64,000 nucleotides of DNA from Nemertoderma westbladi (GCA_032718475.1 JAUCBJ010008219.1:1-64000), one strand, 5' to 3'. Shown: positions 11,112-22,500, counted from the stretch's first letter. The notes: generated by a model not told the origin, from the letters alone. Program-made: numbers and translations.

Positions 11112-12571
11112 CTACTAGTACTACTAGGATCGGCATGCTGCATTGCAGCTGCATTTTTAAGAATGCTGTGCCGGCTTGTCAACAAAATTGCACCGCCACA
11201 ACTCCCTATCACCCATGACATTTGGTAGATCATCCGCATCTTTAAGGCCAGTGTCCTTTAAGATGCGTCTCAAGAAAGTCATGGGCTGTCCACCATGCTT
11301 ATTCACTCCATGAGCCTGCCAAAGTACAAGATTATGCACTGGCTGGTCCTCACGGCGAAAGCAATGTCCTGCAAAGCGGAGGCGATTTTGTTCTAGTGTC
11401 AAGCTTGGGGGAACCAATGAGACACCTCCAATGTTATATAGTGTCTGGTTGGAGATGTGTGCATTGTACTTGACACAATGTACCCTTCGTAGCATTCTTG
11501 TGAATGTGCCATCCAGAGATTTGGTGTCCTCAGCAGTTAGTGCCCAGCATGGACTCCCGTAGAGGAGTACTGGAACTACTGCTGCTCTAAATAATCGGAC
11601 CTTAAGTTTCCGATTAATTCTAGGTGACTTCCAAATCCTGGAAAGCCTATTCAAGGCTGCCCATGCCTTTCCCTTACGTATTCGAAGGTCCTCACCTGAC
11701 TTCCGGATCCATGATCCCAGGTAACAGAAGTCGTCCACATGCTCAAGCATACCATCCTTTGAGCTTATGCTCATCCGATCAGAGACTTGCTGAGGACTTT
11801 CAAAGTTAACTGTCAGAATTTTGGTCTTTCTGGAGTTAATAAAAAGACCAACACTAGAAGCAGCATGTTCTAATGAGCTGAGGAGCCGCTGGGCTCCCTC
11901 TAATGATTCTGAGAGTACTCCTAAGTCATCAGCAAAGTCTAGATCAGTTAGGTACTTGGCAGGATTTCCTCGACTTCTGGAGCCAGTAGGTGGAGTTATC
12001 ATCACCCCATCATCATTATGATGATCTAAGGACATGCGTAGAACATAGTCAACCACAATAATGAACAAGAATGATGCAAGTGTGTCTCCTTGGAGGACGC
12101 CCCATAACACTTCAAATGGTTCTGTGTCACCATCAACAGTAGACACAAATGTTGTCGAACCATCGTATACTGATCTGATTGCTGCAATAATTTCATCAGG
12201 AATCCCATATAATGAAAGTATGCTGAACATACGTGAGCGAGAGACTGAATCAAAGGCCTTGAAGAAGTCAACAAAGATAACAGCCAGATGCCTGTCTTTC
12301 TTTTTTGATAACTCTTCAATTATCCTTCTAAGTGCCAAAATGGGCTCCATGGTCCCACGACCTTTACGGAACCCATTCTGATTTCCACGTAGCAGTCTCT
12401 CAATGGGATCCCTGATGCGATTTAATAGAATTCTATTGTATAGTTTTGCAGCAATCGAGATCAATGAGATTCCCCGAAAAGAACCATAGAGTGTTAGGTT
12501 GCCCTTCTTGGGAACTGGCACCAACTTATTTGTTTTCATTTCTTGTGGGACTCTTGTTGTGGGATCTTTCC
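11112..12571 (-). mobile_element. 5'-truncated non-LTR retrotransposon (RTE-like) nested in BEL/Pao
   Basis: Inserted antisense to the host element. ATGCTCATGGAAA occurs on both sides (11099-11111 and 12572-12584), a 13-bp target duplication. The 3' end is at 11112 and ends in a TAGTAGTAC-type microsatellite rather than poly-A. The 5' end at 12571 is truncated at the start of the RT domain. A diverged copy of the same 3' region lies at 27187-27614. The clade call (RTE-like) rests on general similarity of the RT sequence and is tentative. Confidence 0.87.
11160..12571 (-). pseudogene. LINE reverse transcriptase, 5'-truncated
   Basis: Open for about 460 codons without an internal stop, but lacks the endonuclease and the beginning of the protein because the insertion is 5'-truncated. 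RT motifs in order: PVPKKGN with RGISLIS (fingers), QNGFRKGRGT, VIFVDFFKAFDSV (first catalytic Asp), GVLQGDTLA, LDFADDLGVL (catalytic Asp pair at about 11925-11936), then a C-terminal segment with C-x-x-x-E and a W-rich tail ending at Ser. It catalyses target-primed reverse transcription in intact relatives. No promoter or start of its own. Confidence 0.85.
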
Positions 12572-13630
12572 ATGCTCATGGAAAGATTACCCACTGAACA
12601 AATACATCAGGTGAGTGAATGGGAAGAAGAAATCAGTGAGGGAGAAATCACACCTGAGGGAACACCATACTCCTCAGATAACGACGATATTACCCAATTG
12701 TTTGACGAGGAAAATACAATCGACCTCCTCACTGAAAGTGAAGCTTGGAGAAACCAAGTGCACCTTTGCCATCTCATCCATCATGGCGGACAACTCGACT
12801 ACAACGACGAGCTAAATGAGGTGATAGATCGACACAACGCTAAGATTCGCGACGAACACGCCGTACGATTCTTTACTCAAGAAGCTGTAGAGCCTAATTC
12901 CTACGACAAAGCACTATCGGTCGAGGAGGAAAGAGCCAAGCAGATCCAGGAAACGACTACACGTTTCCTTAGAGATCAAGGGAGGTATGAGATTGGTCTG
13001 CCATTCCGAAGGCGAGAACCCAACTTTATAAATAACCGACCTTTGGCGGAGAAGAGAATCGCGCAACTACATCGGCGCCTTACGGCAAATGCTTCAGCTA
13101 AAGAGATGTACAAGACCCAGCTGAAGAAATTCATCGATAAGGGATACGCGGAGCGAGTACCGGAAGAAACACCCATAACTGAGAGAACGTATTATCTAAC
13201 CCATCATTACGTTCCCAAACCCGGTAAACCCAACGAAGTCCGGGTAGTATTTGACGGCTCCGCCCTTTACATGGGCCAATCCCTTAATTCTGAGTTGTTG
13301 CCGGGACCCAACTTACTTCAATCCTTGTTGGGAATACTCTTAAGATTACGGCAATATTCGATCGCCTTCGCCTCAGATATAGAAGGCATGTTCTTACAAG
13401 TTAAGGCGCTGGATAGGGATCGAGACAGCCTACGATTTCTGTGGTGGCCTGAAGGAGACCTCAATTAAAAACTGGTGGAGTACTGGATGACCATCCAGGC
13501 TTTCGGGATCATCTCGAGCCCCTCGAACGCCTGTTCAGTAGTGCGCACCACTGCTGATGACAACCGAGATGCCTTCTCTAAAGCGGTTATCGACAACATC
13601 AAACGGGATATATACATGGATGATAATGGT
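12572..13630 (+). pseudogene. BEL/Pao reverse transcriptase, N-terminal and palm part
   Basis: Resumes the pol frame right after the LINE. Recognisable BEL/Pao RT features: the pre-RT acidic linker, YYLTHHYVPKPGKPNEVRVV, FDGSA, then SDIEGMFLQV (first catalytic Asp), FLWWPEG, and after a stop, MTIQAFGIISSPS and YMDD at about 13613. A TAA at 13466-13468 interrupts the palm but leaves the frame open on both sides. A few bases after YMDD the frame shifts into that of 13636-16008. Confidence 0.88.
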
Positions 13631-13635
13631 GGAAG

Positions 13636-16008
13636 GTGGAAGAAGCCATTGATATTGCCAAGGGAACGGTAGAGTGTTTGAAACGTGGTGGATTTCGACT
13701 AACTAAATTCACAAATAACTCCGTTTGCCGTAATCGTGAGTTTCTGGAATCGATCCCGGTAGAAGACCGAGGAGTTAAAGACCTGGACCTAATCAAGGAC
13801 GATCTTCCAGAAACCAAGACGCTTGGTTTGAAATGGGACACGGAGAGAGATATCCTGTTTTTCCAGCTAAAACAGCGAGATAATCCAATTCGAACTAAAC
13901 GGATTTGTCTAAGTATCCTGAACACTTATTTCGATCCATTGGGATTTATTAGCCCAGTTATATTGGTTGCTCGGAGCTTAGTGCAACAAATGTGGCTTGA
14001 AAACCACTCGTGGGACGATCCACTTAAGGGAGAACTACCAAAGAAGTGGATGAAATGGGAAGATTTTCTGCCATCCATCGAGAACTTTACGATTTCCCGT
14101 TCCTATTTTGGTCACGTTCTCCCCACGTATTCCTATCAACTCCATGTGTTTGGAGACGCCAGCGATATGGGAATAGGTATAGTAGCCTACCTGAGAGTTG
14201 AAACTCCGGAAGGAATTAAAGTCGCCTTGGTTACCTCTAAGGCCTTGATAAACAACAAGCTACGAGTTCCTCGAGCGGAGTTAAAGGCAGCTCTATACGC
14301 TACAGCCATCGGCCGGAATGTCACAGAACAGATTGACTATCCACTGGAGAAAACTGTCCATTGGACTAATGCTGTACTCGTTTTGGAATATATAACCAAT
14401 GAAGTCTGTCAGTTCAGCGTCTTCGTTACCAACAGAGTAGCCATTATACTTAGTCGCACTAGTGTAGATCAATGGAGACATTGCCTTGGGACGATTAATC
14501 CAGCCGACATCGCCTCCAGAGGAGCAACTCCTCAAGAACTGATAGATACTCCGGACTGGTTAGGTGGACCCGACTTCCTAAGTAAAGAAGAGGATGAATG
14601 GCCTCCTCATCTTACCACGGCTGAGATTAGACAAGCCAAGGGAGCGGAGAAAGTCAAACCCAAAACCCGGACGAGTAAATCAAAGTTATTTAAACCCGTG
14701 ATAGATCTGTCTGTACTACATATTTCCGGCGACGACACTGTGGATCTAAACTCCCCCGCCACAAATAAATCTGTTATGGAAATCAGAGAGAGAGACTGGA
14801 AATCTGGAACACCAGACGTATTGCAGGGACTCTCACCTCTCCTGCAGAGAGCGATAAATCACTATAGCTCCTGGAATCGGCTTTGTAAGGCCGTCGTGTA
14901 TTTAAAGCGATGCTTTCATCATCACTACTCCAGGACGAAGATCGCTAGTGATACCACTCCACTGACATCTGCGCAGGTCCATGCTATTAAAGATCTTCCC
15001 AAATACAAAGTATCCGATAGGTTTCTGACGGAGAAGATCAGTTACCAAGAGCATGAAGTAACCAATAAGCAGATACTGAGACTCCTGCAATGCTATGAAG
15101 ATTCTGATAAGTATTTCCTGTTGTTGAGAAATCCACAGATGCGCTTAAGGGATCGTTTCTCTAGCACAATGCTAGACGGGTTAATACGTGTTGGAGGGAG
15201 ACTAACTAATGCTCCATTATCCTTTGACACTAAATTTCCCATACTCATTAGAAATCTTGAAATACAAATCAAGATGATTGTAGATGTTCACAGTAAGCTT
15301 TACCATGCTGGTAGAGAACGAGTTCTTAGCGAAATTCGAACTCACTATTATTTCCATAAACCCCGTAGAGCTCTGAACCAAGTTCTTAGGAACTGTATAC
15401 CCTGTAGGAAAGCATTCAGTAGGCCTTTAACACAGCGAGAGGCAGAATTACCTAGAGAACGAGTAAGCTTCTATGAACCACCCTTTACTAATACCGGTGT
15501 GGATTTATTTGGCCCTATTGAAGTATATAGTGCTAGGACTATAGTCAAGCGATGGTGTGTCATCTTTGTCTGTATGACTTGTAGAGCGATCCATCTAGAT
15601 ATGGTGAACGATCTATCTACCAACAGCTTCATACTGAGTTTACGCCGACAGATCGCTCGCTTTGGAACTAGCAACACGATGAGATCTGATAAGGGAACGA
15701 ACTTCATTGGCGCCATTAATGAGATCAAGGCTTACGTTAGAGATTGGAACCAAAGACAGGTGGATGATCAGCTAAGAGTAACAGCATCTAGCTGGACCTT
15801 CAACGCCGCCAACGCCCCTTGGTGGGGAAGAAGTTGGGAGAGATTAATAAGAAGCGTGAAGACCGCATTTCACTTTATAGTGCCGTGCCGCGCGTATCTC
15901 CCCGACGAACTTTTGCGGACGTTAATGGAAGAAATCGCCGCCTATCTTAACGAGAGACCACTTATGCCATGCCAGTCTCATCGAGTCCCGACTCCCTGGA
16001 AGCGCTAA
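13636..16008 (+). pseudogene. BEL/Pao RT thumb, RNase H and integrase
   Basis: 790 codons open in one frame. Order: RT connection (GGFRLTKFTNN), the Pao-specific LSILNTYFDPLGFISPV segment, RNase H (FGDAS at about 14154, PRAELKAAL, NPADIASRG), an HHCC-type zinc segment (YHAGRERVL...CIPC), and an integrase core with GVDLFGP (about 15500), RSDKGTNF and GRSWERLIRS (catalytic Glu). In RNase H the usual WTDS motif reads WTNA (about 14362), so one catalytic Asp is replaced by Asn. In-frame start at 13636 is not a real initiation site; this is a segment of the polyprotein. The frame is lost near 15965. Confidence 0.9.
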
Positions 16009-16505
16009 CACCCGCGCACTTCCTACTGAAGAAACCTGTAGCCATGCTCCCACGATCGGAAATCACGGACGGAGACGAATACTACCGACAAACTTGGCAA
16101 CTTATGCAGTTATTATCCCTTCGTTTCGCTGACCATTTCGAAAAACATTATCTGCCTACGCCACAACTTCGAACCAAGTGGTTTGCGCAGCAAGAAAACG
16201 TCAGCGCCGGAGACATGGTCCTTATTGTGGAATCAGATCTTCCACGTAAGCAGTGGCAGACAGGTCGTATCATCGAGACTCGTATCTCCGATGATGGTTT
16301 AGTGCGATCGGTAGAACTCGTCGTCATGCGACGTAACTTTAAGAAACCTGGAATTGTGTTCGAAACACAGCAGCTCAATCGCCCAGTTGGTCGTTTATGT
16401 TTACTGGAAAGAGACAGAGAACTGTCCGGAAACTATGGAAGGCAAGATACTCTTCCCACGACCACCTCCCTAATCCAACAAACATCTAGGGACTCCCCAA
16501 CGTAA
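15966..16505 (+). pseudogene. BEL/Pao C-terminal DUF5641 region
   Basis: About 178 residues in a frame shifted from the integrase. LEALTPAHFLL at about 15996 is the characteristic start of the Pao C-terminal tail; a W-K/RQ motif and a beta-rich segment follow (GDMVLIV, GRIIETR, SVELVVMR), matching the DUF5641 domain that trails Pao integrase. Ends at TAA 16503-16505 and is the last recognisable pol sequence. Confidence 0.85.
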
Positions 16506-17070
16506 CAGCGTCTGGAGTGGGTATGTGACTATATTATTTTATATTCGTTTTTATTATTTTTATATTAAGTATGTATTATTATGTAATTTTATAATAATCG
16601 TTTTCTTTAATTTTATTTAGTAGAATGTTATTTTAGCGATTATTTAGTAGAATTAGTGCAATATATACTCGTGTTTATTACTTAATTACTTATATTATAT
16701 ATTTAGTGCAACGGCGAGAAATAATTATTTTTTCTCTTTCCTTACTGTCCGTATCATATTATAAATGCGTGACTACAGTAAGATGAAATATCCGTACATT
16801 GAAACATCCGTATATTAAAGTACTATAAAGCTCCTACTATACTCAAGTATTATTGGTAAGTAGAGTATTAGGAATGCAAAGTTCAGATCCTCGTGTCTTG
16901 GCTAAACCAAGCTCTGGGTAGACCTTGGAAACGACTTGCCTCTTCTCACTGACATTGCTTCTTGCAATATTGCTCTCATACCGTATATTAAATAATACAT
17001 ATAGTAGCGTGATGTCCCTTTAACAGTAGCGTAAAACGCAAAATAAATCTGTTAAACCCTTTGACCATCT

Positions 17071-17190
17071 GTAATTCTAGTCGATTAAGATATCGCGGCA
17101 CCCACCGATATACTTGAAAGACAAAATTCTAGAATCAATGGTTAACGTCCCCAGACATGTTCTGGAATAAATCGGTGCCCATTTTAAATA
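17071..17190 (+). repeat. Duplicated hairpin plus AATAAA motif, copy 1
   Basis: Begins ATTCTAGTCGATTAAGATAT and contains a perfect 5-bp stem CCAGA/TCTGG around CATGT, followed directly by AATAAA. Copy 2 lies about 250 bp downstream. Confidence 0.75.
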
Positions 17191-17321
17191 TTACATAGTT
17201 AATATTTATAAAAATCTATTAAAACAAATGTTATAATAGAGTAAATGCATACAAATAAACTCTAAGGAGTTTGTAAACGAAGAAAATTTATAAATCAAAA
17301 TCTGTTAAAATTTAGATCCTT

Positions 17322-17440
17322 TAAAATTCTAGTCGATTAAGATATCGTAGCACTTTCCGATACTCTTATAAAGACAAATTCCTAGAATCAAGGATCTCAG
17401 TCCCCAGACATGCTCTGGAATAAAATTGTGTCTATTTTAA
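17322..17440 (+). repeat. Duplicated hairpin plus AATAAA motif, copy 2
   Basis: Diverged duplicate of 17071-17190. The CCAGA/TCTGG stem and the adjacent AATAAA are kept while the loop changes to CATGC and the spacer diverges, so stem and signal are better preserved than their context. Confidence 0.75.
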
Positions 17441-18246
17441 TATTAAATAATAAAATTTATGGGAATAATTTTAAATTCATATTCTTTCATGAATTTGATA
17501 AATTGTCATTTTATGCAATTTATAACATTCCCAAAATTCTATTAATTAATAGATCATGGGAGCGGAGATTCACCCTATTAAGTATATTAGCGCGAGAGAA
17601 TCTCTAATATATAGTCAATAGCCTATAAAATTCATAAAATCATGTATAAAGGGGAATATTGACAATTAAAGAATTACTCTTAAATAGCATCCCAGATCTG
17701 TATGCATGAGAATTACCCTAATTCTACTGCTAGCTTTTCATAATGTCATCATAGCAACAACCACGCTAGAATTAGAAGCGAGTTAAAAGAACAATAGAAA
17801 GCTTGCCCCATTGAATAGCATAAGGAATAAATAGTGCACTGCTAGTACCCAAGGATACATAATAATAACGTGGCATTCTGGAAGGCACTTGACTAACGGA
17901 CAAATGGCCCGAATGTGTACAATTTGTGACAGTTGTGTGGAATTTGTGCGTTTATAGGTGAATGATGCTACTAAAGTGTGTTTACAGTAGCTAGTCGCAG
18001 TTGTGAAAGTAGCCCTACCTCTGCAGTAAGAACCTGAAGTAAATCTAAGCCCTTGGGACAGACAGTGGAGTGACTCGCGCTGGTTATTGTTGTCGTTGTG
18101 TAGCTACTACATTGGCGATAAGCACCGCGACAACAGTACATCGGCGCTGAGGATCTTGCGCTGTCCGGGGGCAGTGAGGGGTAGGCAGCGATGCCCGCTA
18201 GCCTAATTATAATTAATTATAATATTGATAAACTCATATAGCAGCT

Positions 18247-18624
18247 ATGACTGAGTTGATAGAAGATGATCTTGGTATCAGGGAGCGATATACCCTACCG
18301 TTGCAAGCGTTTGTTGATAGCCTAATACGCGGCGATGCTAGTCCCACTACTACGGAGGACGATGGCCGTTATATCGAACCGCCAATGTCCAAGGAACAAC
18401 TCACGCGTGAATTGGACTATAGAAAATTCACCGCTCGCTATGCGCATCATAATGGTACGTATATGGACTTCTTAACTACTGGCCATCCTATCAATTTACA
18501 CGATACGGACGATGTAGACACCAAAAGGGAAATGGTTCTATTTAAATATCATACCCAGCGGAGTCGGAACGATAAACCGAGAATCGAACACGAAAATTCT
18601 ATTCAAAACCGACTCGAAAGATAG
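18247..18624 (+). CDS. Unrecognised 125-aa ORF at the 3' end of the BEL/Pao element
   Basis: ATG at 18247 to TAG at 18622-18624. The product is hydrophilic, rich in Asp/Glu/Arg/Thr, with no signal peptide, membrane segment, zinc motif or obvious repeat. The position, after pol and before the 3' LTR, is where some retroelements carry env or accessory genes, but lack of a hydrophobic segment argues against env. Composition is less AT-rich than the flank, and an open frame of this length in this stretch is suggestive of coding. No homology recognised. It could be an accessory protein, a captured exon or chance. Confidence 0.45.
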   Translation: MTELIEDDLGIRERYTLPLQAFVDSLIRGDASPTTTEDDGRYIEPPMSKEQLTRELDYRKFTARYAHHNGTYMDFLTTGHPINLHDTDDVDTKREMVLFKYHTQRSRNDKPRIEHENSIQNRLER

Positions 18625-18873
18625 AATGTGGAAGAAAGTTTAAAAGGGCAAGTAGAGGAGAACCCACTGGAGAAAAATCAATACGTTAATGTCCAGGGTC
18701 CATAATGTGAATAGTTTTCCCCGGGCACGGGTGCTCGCAGGAGGTCTCCAAACTGCGTAAACGCCGACTAACTGTTTAGCCGACTAACAGACTAACTGTT
18801 TAGAGTATTTTTATATTTTAGAAACTGTGATTTTTTATATTTTATAGAATTAATTCCCATTTTCTGGGAGCGG

Positions 18874-20034
18874 TATAAAAGCTTTTGCGGATATAACAGG
18901 TCATTTTTCTCCGCAATATACTGTGTAGGTGTTTTGGCGGACATAACAAGCCATTTTCTCCGCAATGTACCGTGAAGGTGTTTTAGCGGACATAACAAGC
19001 CATTTTATGCCGCAATGCGCTAATACTCTAAATAGAGTGTAGTTCAGATGACGAAATCTGTCAGCTGATTTACTGTCGATGTGGAACTTCTTTGTTCAGC
19101 TCGCTCAGCCAATCAGAGCGATTTTCATTTTATCTTGCACAGAGGCCTACGGAAAACCGCGCAATGCATTACGGTCTTTGTTTACCTTTCTGAGCGAGAA
19201 CAACTGCTTGGAAATTCTTCTGTACTTCTGTGTTAGAAGTTTCAGACTTTGGCCAACATTAGACGGCTTTGATTATAAGAACATAAATCTATTATCTTGT
19301 CAACTGGCCTGGTCACACATCGGACCTGAAACATTGCTGTATAATAAAACTGCATTATTTTACTTCTGTTTACTGTCGGTTACTAATTATTATATGTTGA
19401 TGGATATGTTGTTATATTTGGAGAATATCGATAAATAATAATAAAACCCCAATCTTCTTGATTACTGAAGGTAAGAGGGACCTGTTACCGGTAGCAATTG
19501 CGACTTACATTACAGTGGTTTTAGTGTGCATTAAATGCTATTTCATAATCCCTACATGTGTCAGTTGCTATCCTCCTTATATATGGTTAAATTCAGTGAC
19601 GGTCGGCAGATCAGTATGCAGCAGTGTGAAGTCGTATGCAGCAGTGTGACAGATAATAAAGCATCTCTTAAAGAATGCGCTATTTGCGAAAATCAGTAGC
19701 CATCTCGTTGTGTTTAGTATAAGTCATAACTCTGTTTTATACTTAAAGCGCCACGTCCTAAAGGAACTGTTAATATTTCCCCGAAAGTGAATAATATTGT
19801 CAGAGATTATATAGTAACGATCAATCGAATAATACAGTAGGTCTGCAACGCAATAACTTCAAAGCACCCGAATCCAGTCTCCCTTAACTGTGGGTGAATG
19901 ATCGCGCATAGACTGGCTTCGGCTAATGTTACTTCATGTGCATTAAATAATTGTTATAGGGTAAAGTCGATTTATAAACAAGAAGACACCTAAAATTGGC
20001 AGGTTAAACTGCTAAAGGTCTGAAAGCGCGAACA
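18874..20034 (+). repeat. 3' LTR of the BEL/Pao element
   Basis: 1161 bp; near-identical partner of 1945-3100. It starts TAT where the left LTR has TGT, and ends ACA. A purine-rich TGGGAGCGG immediately upstream (18866-18873) is a candidate polypurine tract. A few substitutions and small indels (for example near 19307 and 19370) separate it from the 5' LTR. Confidence 0.92.
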
Positions 20035-20039
20035 TGTAC

Positions 20040-20889
20040 TGTACAATGTATAAAAAGGAGTTACAGGTACAGCGTACATTTAGACCGTCTGTAAGGTGTT
20101 GTAAACAGTAACTGTGAGTTAGTAAACATTTAGTACAGTAAGTAAGCTACAGTAAGTACTGTACAGTCAGACGTTCAGTACAGTACAGCCTACAGCTCAG
20201 TAGGCTAAGCCAGTTACTAAACATTAGTATGTAAGCTAAAGTAAGCCAGTTACCGTACTAAATATTAGAACACACTGTAAATATAACCAATATTGGCGGT
20301 AAATAAAGGACTAGGCCTACTACTGTATTCGTAAAAAAAAAAAGTAAGCAGAAAACACCCATTTTGCCTTTCCAGATATTTTATTGAGGGAAATTCAGAT
20401 ATTCAGATTTTGTCTTTGTCAGTTTGTAAAAATATATAGTTACTGTATGCTGCACTATATCGACGGCTACCGGCAACCGGGTACTTTAATTAATTAATTC
20501 TAAAGTTTTAATTTTTTATACAGTTATAAATTTTAAACTATGAGTGCGGCAAGGGCGGCAACTGTTTAATTTTTAATTTACTACGGTATAAAACATAGCA
20601 GCATAGCCTATACTTTATTGAAATTACACGTGCCACTCAGCTGTTCAGATAATGTACTGACGTATATTCAATTCATACCAGCATACAGTATGAACTGATT
20701 TATAATTCCCACTTAAACACTTATCCTTCAGCTTCAACTTGTCAGCTTGTCGGATTATGCAACAAAACGGTATTAGTACGTTTGAACGACACTAGCCAAA
20801 CAAGCCTAAAACCAGAAAAATAATGGTACCGGTACCGGTATAGCAGTATTGTGCACCACCTTGCGGATTGCATGGGTATTATTTATTAA
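20040..20889. other. Non-coding flank of the BEL/Pao element
   Basis: AT-rich with dense GTACAGTA-like words near 20040-20260. I see no gene or element boundary here. Confidence 0.55.
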
Positions 20890-21600
20890 TTTTTAATTTA
20901 ATTTAATTTAATTTAATTTTTGAAGATTGAAGGCAAGCAAATAAGTTACGGTGTGATAAATTGATTAGGGCCTATTAAAAAAAATTATTTCATTAATATT
21001 GATTATTAAAAAAAATATTGCATGAATAATTATTGATTATTAAAAAATATATAAGTAATAATCAATAATCAATTATTGATTATTAAAAAAAATATTGCAT
21101 GAATAATTATTGATTATTTTAAAAAATATTGCATGAATAATTATTGATTATTAAAAAAATATTGCATGAATAATTATTGATTATTTAAAAAAATATTTTT
21201 AATAATCAATAATTATTGATTATTAAAAAAAATTATTTCATGAATAATTATTGATTATTAAAAAAAATATTGCATGAATAATTATTGATTATTAAAAAAT
21301 ATATAAGTAATAATCAATAATTAATTATTGATTATTAAAAAAAAGATTGCATGAATAATTATTGATTATTAAAAAATATATAAGTAATAATCAATAATTA
21401 ATTATTGATTATTAAAAAAAAGATTGCATGAATAATTATTGATTATTAAAAAATATATAAGTAATAATCAATAATTAATTATTGATTATTAAAAAAAAGA
21501 TTGAATGAATAATTATTGATTATTTAAAAAATATTGCATGAATAATTATTGATTATTAAAAAAAATTATTGCATGAATAATTATTGATTATTTAAAAAAA
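20890..21600. repeat. AT-rich tandem array of self-complementary units
   Basis: Many copies of units built from AATAATTATTGATTATTA, separated by A-runs with ATATTGCATG. Because ATTGATTATT and AATAATCAAT alternate, the array can fold on itself. A diverged flank grades into AATTTAATTT repeats at 20893-20920. Confidence 0.85.
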
Positions 21601-21757
21601 AGACTCCCCACCTGTCTCTCCCACAGCCACAACACCTCCATTTATCTCCCCCCCAACACCACCTATCTCCACCACATCACCTCCACCTGTCTCCCCCACA
21701 GCCACAACACCTCCACCTATCTCTGTATCTCCCCGACATCACCTGACTGCCTGATCA
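21601..21757. repeat. CT-rich minisatellite
   Basis: Irregular repeats of the type CCACCTGTCTCCCCCACAGC with CACAACACCTCCACCTAT spacers. No coding signal. Confidence 0.7.
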
Positions 21758-22154
21758 CCTCCTGACTATAGGGGCTGTTAGTTGCGCTGTCAGTCAGAGA
21801 GGTAACAGCCCATGGGGTAAGGATTTACCCATGGGGCTCTAACTATCAGATAGTCTGATACCAACTGTCAGACAGTCTTTTTCAACTATCAGATAGATGA
21901 TCGCCCAGTTACAAGTTGCCCGATAGTTGTATTTTTTAAACCCCGAGTGTTGTTGACGGAATCTGTTACTTCCGAAATCGTTGATCGTGGTGCCGGTGCC
22001 GGAATTCTGGCTTTGATTAAAAACACTGAACTGCTGAACGATGATGGCGGAATCTACGAAACCCGGCCGGATTCCTAATCCGAGGAGGCGACGGAGTCAA
22101 TTACGATAAACAATGAAACGATCGCGATGGACAATGGAGTCTATTCAATGTATC

Positions 22155-22500
22155 CAGAACGATACGATGGCGACGGAGTCTATTACAGTATTACAGTATT
22201 AAACACGCAACCAAAGCGATCAGACGATGGCGAAGTAATCTACAAAACAGAACGACAGGAAGGCGATGGAGTTTATTAAACCCAGTAAGATGGTGCATAG
22301 CAAAGCGATCGAGACGGATGACGGAGTCTATTACAGTATTAAACACGCAACCAAAGCGAAAAGACGATGGCGAAGTAATCTACGACAATAGAACGACAGG
22401 AAGGCGATGGAGTTTATTAAACCCAGTAAGATGGTGCATAGCGAAGCGATCGAGACAGATAACGGAGTCTATTACAGTATTAAACCTGGAACGAAGATGG
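22155..22500. repeat. Tandem repeat, about 145-165 bp unit
   Basis: GACGGAGTCTATTACAGTAT recurs near 22155, 22320 and 22465 (last copy AACGGAGTC). The shared block includes CGATGGAGTTTATTAAACCC. The short ORFs over it are products of the repetition. Confidence 0.75.

Larger units (their letters stand above)
16506..18246 (+). other. BEL/Pao long 3' non-coding region
   Basis: 1.7 kb, AT-rich, no ORF of note, between pol and the 3' ORF. It holds a duplicated segment with conserved hairpins (17071-17190 and 17322-17440). BEL/Pao elements normally have little sequence here, so it may carry regulatory or packaging signals, or acquired sequence. Confidence 0.6.
1940..20039 (+). mobile_element. BEL/Pao LTR retrotransposon, broken, with nested insertions
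   Basis: Two direct repeats (1945-3100 and 18874-20034) flank gag-pol fragments in the BEL/Pao order: gag with DUF1759, zinc knuckles, DUF1758-type aspartic protease, reverse transcriptase, RNase H, integrase, DUF5641. The 5-bp sequence TGTAC sits immediately outside both LTRs (1940-1944 and 20035-20039), as expected for a single insertion event. The left LTR begins TGT and both end ACA. The span is 18.1 kb; subtracting the nested THAP element and LINE leaves about 14.8 kb, large for the superfamily. Coding is interrupted by in-frame stops (7155, 7911, 13466) and by frame changes near 5650, 6400, 10985, 13625 and 15965, so this copy is probably non-autonomous. No canonical TGG primer-binding site is obvious right after the 5' LTR. 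Confidence 0.93.

Noticed and set aside
12446-12571. N-terminal extension of the BEL/Pao RT fragment upstream of 12572
   Set aside because: It reads antisense through the LINE; true pol sequence begins at the target duplication.
17150-17166. p53 response half-sites (AGACATGTTC and AGACATGCTC) in the BEL/Pao 3' region
   Set aside because: Both fit RRRCWWGYYY, but they coincide with the hairpin and its loop, no second adjacent half-site exists, and such a degenerate motif is expected often by chance.
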